DNA from: Candidatus Cloacimonadota bacterium
GTDB taxonomy: Bacteria > Cloacimonadota > Cloacimonadia > Cloacimonadales > TCS61
Length of the DNA stretch: 8,077 nt
Assembly (NCBI GenBank): GCA_023133395.1
Contig: JAGLWO010000613.1
Span: 1-8,077, forward strand
Direction of reading: 5' to 3'
Shown here: piece by piece, positions 1 through 6,658 of the stretch
Numbering within the stretch: the stretch's first letter is position 1
Layout of the letters: the number at the start of each line of letters is the position of its first letter
Position numbers and translations under genes: made by a program
Notes under the pieces: model-generated
Database searches by the model: none
What the model saw: only the letters and a program-made list of their open reading frames with translations
What the model was told of the DNA's origin: nothing

Positions 1-933
1 TATGGCGATGATATTTATACAAAAAGAGCAATAAAAAAACTAAAAGAACATTTTGGTGAAGAGATTGATGTTTACTTTGTTTTCAATGGAACCGGTGCGA
101 ATGTTCTTGGAATGAAACAGGTAACAGATTCTTTCAATTCTATTATCTGTGCAGAAACTGCTCATATCAATGTTGATGAATGCGGAGCACCTGAAAAATT
201 TACTGGCTGCAAGTTACTTACAGTTCCCACTGAAGATGGAAAAATAACAGTTGAAAAAATCAAATACCACATGCATGGTTTTGACTTTGAACATCATTCT
301 CAACCAAAAGTTATTTCTATTACACAAGCTACGGAACTCGGTACTGTTTATACTCAGGAAGAGATTGAGAAAATTACAGATTATGCACATAAATATGAAG
401 TTCTTGTTCACATGGATGGAGCTCGACTCTGTAATGCTGCTGTTAGTTTAAATATTGGGTTAAAAGATATTACAGCTAAAGTTGGAATTGATATACTCTC
501 TTTTGGAATGACTAAGAATGGTGGTATGAATTCGGAAGCAATAATATTTTTTAACAAAATACTCTCAAAAGATTTTGAGTACATTCGAAAGCAGGGCATG
601 CAACTCGCTTCCAAAATGCGTTTCATGGCAGTTCAATTTGAAACCTTACTTTCCAACAATTTATGGTGGAGAAATGCAAAACATGCAAACAATATGGCAC
701 AGATACTTGCAGAGAAAGTTTTAGAGATACCTCAAATAACAATCACTCAAAAAGTTGAATCTAATGGTGTTTTTGCTTTAGTTCCTACAGAATATATTTC
801 GAAACTCCAGGAAGAGTTTTTCTTTTATATGTGGGATGAAGAAAGGTCAGAAGTTCGCTGGATGACCTCTTTTGATACAACTGAAGAAGATATTTTGAAA
901 TTTGTGAGAGAATTAAAACATCTAGTGAAATAG
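1..933 (+). CDS. ltaE: Low-specificity L-threonine aldolase (PLP-dependent, beta-eliminating lyase family), 5'-truncated
   Basis: Fold-type I PLP enzyme expected to cleave L-threonine/allo-threonine to glycine and acetaldehyde in the cytosol. The reading frame is open from base 1, so the ATG at 112 is internal: the 37 codons before it encode typical family sequence (YGDDIYTKRA near the edge and FNGTGANVLG before residue 37). Other family blocks, numbered from the first visible codon, are AETAHINVDECGAPE (about 51-65), TQATELGTVY (108-117) and the PLP-site region HMDGAR (137-142). The Schiff-base lysine is very likely the K of TKNG (visible residue 172, codon 514-516). RKQGMQLASKMRF and the C-terminal SFDTTEED are also typical. 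About 310 residues are visible; family members are about 340-350, so only some 30-40 N-terminal residues are missing. The 3' end converges with the secretin gene, with a 22-nt gap. Nothing looks damaged. The family assignment is firm; exact stereospecificity cannot be read from sequence. Confidence 0.93.
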   Translation, partial: YGDDIYTKRAIKKLKEHFGEEIDVYFVFNGTGANVLGMKQVTDSFNSIICAETAHINVDECGAPEKFTGCKLLTVPTEDGKITVEKIKYHMHGFDFEHHSQPKVISITQATELGTVYTQEEIEKITDYAHKYEVLVHMDGARLCNAAVSLNIGLKDITAKVGIDILSFGMTKNGGMNSEAIIFFNKILSKDFEYIRKQGMQLASKMRFMAVQFETLLSNNLWWRNAKHANNMAQILAEKVLEIPQITITQKVESNGVFALVPTEYISKLQEEFFFYMWDEERSEVRWMTSFDTTEEDILKFVRELKHLVK

Positions 934-955
934 TTCAAATTTTTTCAGTTTAATT

Positions 956-2137
956 TTATTCCTTATTTTTAAATATAATTTGAGAACGTTTATTAAGTAA
1001 TTCTTCTCTATCCAATATATCCATGATAGGGATGGCATCTTCTCTTCTTTTCTCAATTGAGTCTATTAATTCAACCTTCAGAATAATGATCATCTCATTG
1101 GTTGAAACTTCATGACTACTGTATCCGAATAAATAACGAAGTCCGAAAAACCACCAGGGCAAGTCTTTTAATATTGGAATGCCTGATCTTTCAATTTTTG
1201 TATCTGTATCATATAAACCACCGATCACTGTTTCTTCACCATCATATAATATAATATCAGTACTTGATTTGCTTTTATTGATTATTGTTGATATTTGTCC
1301 AGGAATAGCAGAACTTTTTTCTACTTTTACTTTTAAGTGAATAACTTCTCTATCACCTTCAACCAGAATTTTAGGAGTAACTTCCAGAATATGACCGGTT
1401 TCAAAAAATTTATCGATAACATTTCCTGCTTCATCAATCGTTTTAACGGAGAAATCCTGACCAACCTGAACAAATCCTGTTTTACCCGATAGGACAATTA
1501 TACTCGGACGAGCAATAATCGCTCCCCTCTGGTAGCCTTCAATAATTCTCAATAGGGCATCCACATCAATTGTAATATTGCCTGTATCAAAGTTTTTAGA
1601 GATACTTGCCTGAAATAGATCAGATTCAATTTCTGAAGCACCACTAAATTTAATATCAGCATTTACTTTACCACCAATCAGTGTTGTCCAGTTTATTCCA
1701 ATTTGATTTGATAAAGTCTTATCTGCCTTAAAGAAAATTGAACTGATTCTGACCTGTCTGGTAAATGCAGTGATAACAACTTCTTTATCTTCAGGTTTTT
1801 TAACTTCCTTCACTTCGATGTCTTTGATAATAAAAGCTCCCGGTCGTTCATCTATAACAAGGTTATTGAATCCAACGATCAGAGATAATGCATCTTTCCA
1901 GTAAAGTTGTTTGATAGGAATTCTGATCTCACCTATAAATGTACTCATATTAACTATTTTGCGGTTTTCAGATTGTTGTGAAATTACTTCTATTGCTTTT
2001 ATTGCTTCTGCAAAACCTGTTTCCCGTGAGATAGTTATTTGATCTTTTTCAGAAAAATTTCTGGGAACGATTTGTTGTTGACAATAAACTAATGAAACTA
2101 TAGAGAAAAGGATAAAGGTAATTACTATATTTTTCAT
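956..2137 (-). CDS. pilQ: Short type IV pilus / type II secretion-like secretin (PilQ/GspD C-terminal family)
   Basis: Outer-membrane secretin expected to form the multimeric gate of the pilus or secretion machine. A signal peptide covers residues 1-19 (hydrophobic core IVITFILFSIVSLV, likely cleavage after VYC). Residues about 42-108 look like a single STN/N0-type domain, ending in LVIDERPGAFIIKD. Residues about 120-357 are the secretin domain: RISSIFF and GINW early on, ARPSIIVLSGKTGFVQVG (209-226), LEVTPKI (251-257), then DGEETVIGGL (299-308) and IPILKDLP (320-327). A charged tail of about 35 residues follows. At 393 residues it is much shorter than proteobacterial PilQ (about 700) because AMIN and extra N domains are absent. 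The start is supported by AAGGAA (2149-2144), six nt before ATG and overlapping the stop of the preceding PilO-PilP gene. It is the last gene of the block and converges on the aldolase. It could equally be called GspD-like; the pilT-like neighbour favours PilQ. Confidence 0.85.
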   Translation of the reverse strand: MKNIVITFILFSIVSLVYCQQQIVPRNFSEKDQITISRETGFAEAIKAIEVISQQSENRKIVNMSTFIGEIRIPIKQLYWKDALSLIVGFNNLVIDERPGAFIIKDIEVKEVKKPEDKEVVITAFTRQVRISSIFFKADKTLSNQIGINWTTLIGGKVNADIKFSGASEIESDLFQASISKNFDTGNITIDVDALLRIIEGYQRGAIIARPSIIVLSGKTGFVQVGQDFSVKTIDEAGNVIDKFFETGHILEVTPKILVEGDREVIHLKVKVEKSSAIPGQISTIINKSKSSTDIILYDGEETVIGGLYDTDTKIERSGIPILKDLPWWFFGLRYLFGYSSHEVSTNEMIIILKVELIDSIEKRREDAIPIMDILDREELLNKRSQIIFKNKE

Positions 2138-2140
2138 AAT

Positions 2141-3016
2141 CTATTCCTTATTATATAAATAAATAATTTTTTCTTTTATAATACCGATCTCATTAAGTTT
2201 AAATACAGCATATTGTTCATCCCAATTAATTGATTCCAGGTATCCATATGCTACTTTATCTCCGGGAGAGAGAACATGGATTCTAGCAACAGCATCTCGA
2301 AGGAATATTTTATCAGGAGTTAAACCGATCATAACAACTGAGTAGGTATCAATAAATCCCTGTTCTTCCTCATCTGGAGTTGGAGCGTGAATTCTTGAAT
2401 AAAATGGATTATATGCAACATTTCTATACTTTAACTTTCTGAAAGGAATATCTTTAAATTCCGGCGCATCTTCTTCATAGTAGGCATTTAATACAATAGT
2501 GAAATTAATTTTCCCTGTTGATACACCACCTTCAGTTTCTTCTAATAATTTGATTGAATCGATAATATAAAGAAGAAATTGGCTTTCAATTTGATAAAGG
2601 AAAGTATACAAAGCCTGAATAGATGCATTACCGTTCAGAGTATATGTGTTATATGAAGTTGTTTCAACTCTGCCAGTAAGATTAAATCTAAAATCGAATT
2701 TTACTTCCGGGCAGAAATTGTCGCAGATATCAAGTAAGTATTTATAGGTGAGAGTTGGATCATTTTCCCTGGTAATTATTTTACTCTCTTTTTGAACCTG
2801 GTCTTCAAGCTCTTTCAGGGATTGCAGAAAAAGATCTTGATCTTTTATATCAGGATGAGCAGCTTTAAGTTCATTTAATAGCTTTTGATTATTTTCATAA
2901 GAACTCTGTATGGCATTGAGCTTTTTAACGGAACTTGAATTTCCAATTATAAATCCAATTATGACAAGTATGAGCAATCCACCAAGAATAAGGCTATTTC
3001 TTAAAGAGTATGACAT
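2141..3016 (-). CDS. PilO-PilP fusion-like inner-membrane alignment protein
   Basis: Seen: one N-terminal transmembrane helix (residues about 9-25, ILGGLLILVIIGFIIG) with a short positively charged cytoplasmic start, a coiled coil (about 30-80), then an alpha/beta segment (about 88-180) with the length and position of the PilO periplasmic ferredoxin-like domain. After a linker comes YNPF (202-205), reminiscent of the RDPF-like motif at the start of the PilP globular region. The last 70 residues (about 222-291) have a small beta-sandwich pattern: VVMIGLTPDKIFLRDA, VLSPGDKVAYGYLESI, AVFKLNEIGIIKEKIIYL. This is what PilP/GspC homology-region domains look like. The protein would sit in the inner membrane, pair with the PilN part of the upstream gene and reach the secretin through its C-terminus. 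Start: GAGGG (3029-3025) lies eight nt before ATG; the gap from the preceding stop is one nt and to the secretin gene three nt. The PilO part is inferred mainly from topology and context; the PilP-like tail is better supported by motif. GspM-GspC-like is the alternative name. Confidence 0.7.
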   Translation of the reverse strand: MSYSLRNSLILGGLLILVIIGFIIGNSSSVKKLNAIQSSYENNQKLLNELKAAHPDIKDQDLFLQSLKELEDQVQKESKIITRENDPTLTYKYLLDICDNFCPEVKFDFRFNLTGRVETTSYNTYTLNGNASIQALYTFLYQIESQFLLYIIDSIKLLEETEGGVSTGKINFTIVLNAYYEEDAPEFKDIPFRKLKYRNVAYNPFYSRIHAPTPDEEEQGFIDTYSVVMIGLTPDKIFLRDAVARIHVLSPGDKVAYGYLESINWDEQYAVFKLNEIGIIKEKIIYLYNKE

Positions 3017-3017
3017 G

Positions 3018-5126
3018 TTATCTACCCTCGAGTTTCTTGATCTTATATTCAGCAGCTTTTGCTAAATTGGTGCCGGGGAATTCATCCATTAATTTATTCC
3101 AGTAAGATTTTGCCTTTCCTAGATCATTTTCTTTTTCACTACAATTTCCGAGCATTATTAATGCGTCAGGTGTTTTACTTCCATGCATTTTGTATGTTTT
3201 TTCGAAGACTTCTTGTGCTTCGTCAATTCTATTCATAATATATAAACATTCACCGATGAAATATCTGGAGTTATAAGCCAATTCACTTGATGGATATTTT
3301 TGAATGAACTCATTGAATTTCCCATAAGCTGTATTGATATCTCCTGCAAAATAAATCGATACTATATCACTGTATATCTGAGCTATATCTACAGCTGGTT
3401 CTTCGACCCTTTCTATAATCTTGGTCTCAATTTCTTCAACTTTTTTTTCTGTGGAATCAATTTTAGGTTCTTCTGTAACTTTGCTTTCGACTTTTTTGGC
3501 TTTTTCTTTCTTTTTTTTCAATTCTTCAGAATCTGGATAGTTAAATGTAATATCGAATTTCCAGATATTCATGTCTTGCAATTCGAATTTTGTAACGCTG
3601 GAGATTTTTCCCATTGGAAAAAGTCTTGAAAATTTGATAATACTTCTTCGTGCTGTTGTATATCCATACACCTGAAACCCTTCATTGTTACTAGTGAGAT
3701 CATTTATCCAACTTAACCTATTCCTCTGTAAAGATTTTGAGAGAATATCAAGAATATAGTGCCATTGGTTCTTTTTCCCTGTAATTCTCTCGACTTTCTG
3801 TATATTTAGTTGAAGCTTCTCTAGTTTGGTTTTTATCTCGCTTATTCTTCGAATAAGTTCCCGATTCTGGGAGAGTTCTCTTTCAATGTTATAGTTCATT
3901 TTAGTGTAATCGGTAATATCCTGTTTAAGTTCAAGGTTATGAATAGTACCAGAGAATGCGAAATAGAATATTGCTGCCAAAACCATAAATCCATGCCATG
4001 CAATTTTAAAGTATTTCTGATTTTCGATTACTTTTACAGGTAAAAGATTACACGGAGAAAAGTCTTTATTTTTAGGATCTAACGTTTTCCACGCTAATGC
4101 AATAGGAATAGCAAATCTTGCAATTTTCTCCGGGGTAATGATATTATCCATTCCTTCATGGATACTCATGTTTTTTAATTCTAATCGAGTGACTGAATCA
4201 CCTTTTGCAAATTTGCTTTTAAAGAAATCAACATCTTCATCTGAGGTATGATCTCCGACCAGAATAACATTCTTTGTAATTGGAATATTGGATATATCCT
4301 GTTCTAATGTTATTTTTGAATAAATCGCCTGCCGCATATTTTCCGGGTCTGTATCTGGAACTATAATCGGGAAAGTTTTGATGTGGTTCTTGTCTTTCAT
4401 GACAATTCCCACTTTATAATCAACTCCGATATAGAGGATCAGAACATATTCATCTGAGGGAAATTCATAATTGTAACGAGCCAGATTCATTAATGAAATT
4501 TCATTTGTATCAATATAACTATAGAAGTATTTTTCCTTTGAAAGAACAAGATTTATATCCCGAAGTGCATGAAAAAGACGAAGTTTCCCACGATGGACAA
4601 AAGCAAGACCGGATTTGTCTGGATTGAGGATATAATCCAGGGAATAATTTTTTGCTTTTATCTCTTCTTTGGATAGCAGTTCTTTTTGAAGTTTTTTTAT
4701 GAGCTTCGTTGTGGCAAATGTTGAGTCGAATTGGAAATATGAGATCTGTTCGTCATTTGCATTTAGAGATATTTTACCTTTTTCCATGGGAAATTGTTGA
4801 AGAAAGTTTTGAATGTCTCTTAAACCAGGTAAAATTTCTTCTTTTTCAATAGCCCCGATGTCTTCAGTTTCCTCAAATTCTGTTATTTCAGGCAGTTCGA
4901 AGGTTTCATCTTTAAGTTCAGTAGCTTCTGGAATATTGATTTCTTCTTCAACAGGTATAGGTTCACCAACTTCAACAGCTTCTTTGTGAAAAAGGGGAGA
5001 AGAAAGAATAGTCTCTTCTAAGCTCTGAATATAAATGATTCCGCCACTTAAAGAAAGTTGAGCTACCCTTATAATGAGTCCGTCTTGGAGTATTCCAAAT
5101 CCTAATTTTTCTTTTAATATCTTCAT
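3018..5126 (-). CDS. PilM-PilN fusion with C-terminal CpoB/YbgF-like TPR domain
   Basis: A 702-residue multidomain protein. Residues 1-355 resemble the actin-like cytoplasmic PilM/GspL domain: LGFGILQDGLIIRVAQL at the start, VLILYIGVDYKVGIVMKD (228-245), VILVGD (287-292) and PIALAWKTL (341-349). The usual DxG phosphate-loop pattern is degenerate, so ATP binding is doubtful. An acidic, proline-containing insertion lies at about 50-100. CNLLP (359-363) matches the NLLP motif at the N-terminus of PilN that docks on PilM. It is followed by a transmembrane helix (about 376-394), a coiled coil (395-447) and a PilN-like ferredoxin-fold region (about 450-530). A Lys/Glu-rich linker (533-580) leads to about 120 residues of TPR-like repeats (YFAGDINTAYGKFNEFIQKYPSSELAYNSRYFIGECLY...), close in pattern to the CpoB/YbgF C-terminus. 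With cytoplasm-in topology the TPR is periplasmic. No good Shine-Dalgarno precedes the ATG; the family-like sequence right after it supports this start. It lies 18 nt after the ATPase gene. GspL, itself a PilM+PilN-like fusion, is the nearest known arrangement. Confidence 0.82.
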   Translation of the reverse strand: MKILKEKLGFGILQDGLIIRVAQLSLSGGIIYIQSLEETILSSPLFHKEAVEVGEPIPVEEEINIPEATELKDETFELPEITEFEETEDIGAIEKEEILPGLRDIQNFLQQFPMEKGKISLNANDEQISYFQFDSTFATTKLIKKLQKELLSKEEIKAKNYSLDYILNPDKSGLAFVHRGKLRLFHALRDINLVLSKEKYFYSYIDTNEISLMNLARYNYEFPSDEYVLILYIGVDYKVGIVMKDKNHIKTFPIIVPDTDPENMRQAIYSKITLEQDISNIPITKNVILVGDHTSDEDVDFFKSKFAKGDSVTRLELKNMSIHEGMDNIITPEKIARFAIPIALAWKTLDPKNKDFSPCNLLPVKVIENQKYFKIAWHGFMVLAAIFYFAFSGTIHNLELKQDITDYTKMNYNIERELSQNRELIRRISEIKTKLEKLQLNIQKVERITGKKNQWHYILDILSKSLQRNRLSWINDLTSNNEGFQVYGYTTARRSIIKFSRLFPMGKISSVTKFELQDMNIWKFDITFNYPDSEELKKKKEKAKKVESKVTEEPKIDSTEKKVEEIETKIIERVEEPAVDIAQIYSDIVSIYFAGDINTAYGKFNEFIQKYPSSELAYNSRYFIGECLYIMNRIDEAQEVFEKTYKMHGSKTPDALIMLGNCSEKENDLGKAKSYWNKLMDEFPGTNLAKAAEYKIKKLEGR

Positions 5127-5131
5127 AAATG

Positions 5132-5166
5132 AATTTTATTAATATTATGTTGAGTAAGTTAGTAAA
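5132..5166 (-). repeat. Bipartite 35-bp repeat, copy A (ATPase/PilMN junction)
   Basis: On the minus strand it reads TTTACTAA (5166-5159), ten variable bases, then ATAATATTAATAAAATT (5148-5132). The same two blocks with the same 10-nt spacing occur at 6595-6561. The 8-bp block lies in the last codons of the pilT-like gene, the 17-bp block covers its stop codon and most of the 18-nt gap, and the block ends 5 nt before the ATG of the PilM-PilN-TPR gene. It could be an operator, an internal promoter element or a translation-related AT-rich leader. Function is unknown. Confidence 0.5.
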
Positions 5167-6362
5167 TGATTCATACGCTTTTTATTGTTTGCATAATTCA
5201 TAGCTATATCCTTGGTGATTTTCCCGTTTTTATAATTGTTAAAGAGGTCTTGTTCAAGTGATATCATACCCTTTTTCTTACCTTCAGTGATCATCTGGTA
5301 GATTTCACCGATATTTTTATTTCTTATTGCAGCCTGTACTGAAGCATCAACCGAAAGTATTTCTTTAATCATCAGGAGTTTTCCCTGTTTATCTGGAACA
5401 AGTTTTTGTGAAACAATAACCTTTAATACATCAGCTAAACGATATCTTACTCTTTCTTGTTCTAATGGTGGAAATTCAGCAACTATTCTGTGTAAGCTAT
5501 CTACTGCTGAACTGGTATGAAGAGTGGAAAAAACTTTGTGACCACTATCTGTAGCTTCAAGAACAGTGGCGATAGTACCCGGATCTCGCATCTCACCAAC
5601 AACAATAATATCAGGGTCTTGTCTGAGAGCCTGGATAGTGCCTTCCTGGAAGCTTAACACATCCTCTCCAATTTCTCTATGACGAATGATACACTTGTCT
5701 GATTTATGAACAAACTCTATTGGATTACCGATAATAATTATATGAGTCTGATTATTGTGGTTATTCATATCAACTATGGAATCCAGGGTACAACTTTTTC
5801 CTGAACCAGTAATACCTGTTATTAGGAATAATCCGGATTTTTCAAATTGCAGGTCAAATCGTTTAGCAATTATATCAGGGAAACCCAAAGAATCGATTTT
5901 AAAAAGATCCTCATTTATCCTTCTGAAATTGCTTACCATAACATTACTTTCGTAATAAACATCTCCCCGGAAACGACTTGCTCTTTCACCTTCTTTCAGA
6001 ACTAGACCTAAAGAAAAATCAGCGTTTTTATTATTAAAAAGAGTCACTTTCTGATCATCCGTTAATATACTTAGTAAAATTGCTGTAACTTCATCTTCAG
6101 TATATTGAGGGACATCATTACTGGGTGCTTTCGTTCCATAAACCCTGTACCAGACTTTTCCATTTGATCCAGGACCACCGAAATCAATATCAGAAGCATC
6201 AATCTCTCTCATATGTATGAGAAGATTTCTCAGATTATCATAGGATTCTTTTTTCCAAGCAGCATTAAATGTTATCATTTTATTTATATTCTGAAATCTT
6301 GTTGTACCTGCTAAATAATCAGGTAAAGCAACTTGCATCTCTGCCAAAAAGGATAAACTCAT
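5145..6362 (-). CDS. pilT: PilT-family (type IV pilus retraction-type) secretion ATPase with altered Asp box
   Basis: Hexameric cytoplasmic motor ATPase of the GspE/PilT superfamily, 405 residues. Residues about 40-160 form the PilT N-terminal domain (MREIDASDIDFGG, RFRGDVY). The core holds Walker A GITGSGKS (183-190), a divergent Asp box IIGNPIEFVH (210-219, family usually IEDPIE), ALRQDPDIIVVGEMRD (245-260) with Walker B Glu257, and the His box GHKVFSTLHT (274-283). AIRN (345-348) corresponds to the start of the PilT AIRNLIRE retraction signature, though the rest is not kept. There is no tetracysteine zinc motif and no long N1 domain, which argues against PilB/GspE. About 35 residues precede the usual PilT start, so the N-terminus is slightly extended. 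The start is supported by AAGGGG (6372-6367), four nt before ATG. It is the first gene of the block, followed 18 nt later by PilM-PilN-TPR. The symbol indicates family only; the actual role (retraction or other) depends on the missing extension ATPase. Confidence 0.9.
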   Translation of the reverse strand: MSLSFLAEMQVALPDYLAGTTRFQNINKMITFNAAWKKESYDNLRNLLIHMREIDASDIDFGGPGSNGKVWYRVYGTKAPSNDVPQYTEDEVTAILLSILTDDQKVTLFNNKNADFSLGLVLKEGERASRFRGDVYYESNVMVSNFRRINEDLFKIDSLGFPDIIAKRFDLQFEKSGLFLITGITGSGKSCTLDSIVDMNNHNNQTHIIIIGNPIEFVHKSDKCIIRHREIGEDVLSFQEGTIQALRQDPDIIVVGEMRDPGTIATVLEATDSGHKVFSTLHTSSAVDSLHRIVAEFPPLEQERVRYRLADVLKVIVSQKLVPDKQGKLLMIKEILSVDASVQAAIRNKNIGEIYQMITEGKKKGMISLEQDLFNNYKNGKITKDIAMNYANNKKRMNHLLTYST

Positions 6363-6455
6363 AATTCCCCTTAAGGACTCATAATAAATACTCTATTTAT
6401 AAGCCAATCGCATTTAATAAAAATTTGGTGTCAAGATAAATTTTGATAAAACTCT

Positions 6456-6487
6456 CAAATTTAGTAAGTTATACGATTAAATAGCAA
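6456..6487 (-). promoter_or_regulatory. Candidate promoter for the pilus block (weak)
   Basis: On the minus strand, TTG (6487-6485), 21 nt, then TAAATTTG (6463-6456) fits the Bacteroidota-type pattern TTG-N17-23-TAnnTTTG, which would start transcription roughly 85-90 nt before the ATPase ATG. A competing signal lies nearer the gene: an exact TTGACA (6434-6429), but the best -10-like box, TATAAA (6401-6396), is 27 nt away, too far for a standard sigma-70 promoter. Neither is decisive in such AT-rich DNA. Confidence 0.2.
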
Positions 6488-6560
6488 TAATTAAGTTTAT
6501 AAGAAATATTCGTATCTTATTGGAATATAGGCAGTTAGTGAACGGTTCTCATATCTACAC

Positions 6561-6595
6561 AATTTTATTAATATTATCGTACTTTTTTTAGTAAA
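6561..6595 (-). repeat. Bipartite 35-bp repeat, copy B (upstream of the ATPase gene)
   Basis: On the minus strand it reads TTTACTAA (6595-6588), N10, ATAATATTAATAAAATT (6577-6561), with blocks and spacing identical to copy A at 5166-5132, while the ten internal bases differ (AAAAAGTACG here, CTTACTCAAC in A). It lies between the upstream terminator and the ATPase gene, about 200 nt before its ATG. The 17-bp block contains the 8-bp palindrome TAATATTA. Function is unknown; a regulatory site for the block is the simplest guess. Confidence 0.5.
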
Positions 6596-6633
6596 AAATT
6601 ATAATTAAGATTAGAGAAAAAAGAATGAAATAT

Positions 6634-6658
6634 AAAAAGCTCCCATTTCTGGGAGCTT
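6634..6658 (-). terminator. Intrinsic terminator after the response-regulator gene
   Basis: A perfect 9-bp stem, AAGCTCCCA / TGGGAGCTT (6658-6650 with 6645-6637), closes a 4-nt loop and runs into five T residues on the minus strand (6638-6634). It begins 23 nt after the stop codon of the receiver-cNBD gene. It would end the signalling operon and separate it from the pilus block. There is no comparable run of T on the plus-strand side, so it acts in one direction. Confidence 0.88.

Noticed and set aside
214..626. Short open frames on both strands inside the aldolase gene
   Set aside because: They overlap a well-supported conserved enzyme frame, and their Cys/Phe-rich or low-complexity products match nothing recognisable.
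921..958. Possible bidirectional terminator between the convergent aldolase and secretin genes
   Set aside because: Only a 4-bp TGAA/TTCA stem before a run of T on the plus strand and nothing useful on the minus strand; too weak to call.
3300..3629. 109-codon open frame on the plus strand, very rich in Phe
   Set aside because: It is the antisense shadow of the Lys/Glu-rich linker of the PilM-PilN-TPR gene (AAA/GAA codons read as TTT/TTC) and has no ribosome site or family resemblance.
5755..5955. 66-codon plus-strand frame opposite the Walker A region of the ATPase
   Set aside because: Antisense shadow of a conserved coding region, with no independent signal.
6396..6434. Sigma-70 promoter built from TTGACA and TATAAA
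   Set aside because: The -35 is perfect, but the spacer to TATAAA is 27 nt; no acceptable -10 lies at 16-18 nt. Also checked for a sigma-54 GG-N10-GC pattern, which is absent.
6499..6528. Short inverted repeats (ATAAGA/TCTTAT and ATATTC/GAATAT) in the gene-free region
   Set aside because: 6-bp AT-rich stems with 10-11-nt loops are expected by chance here, the two are mutually exclusive, and no riboswitch or small RNA pattern was recognised.
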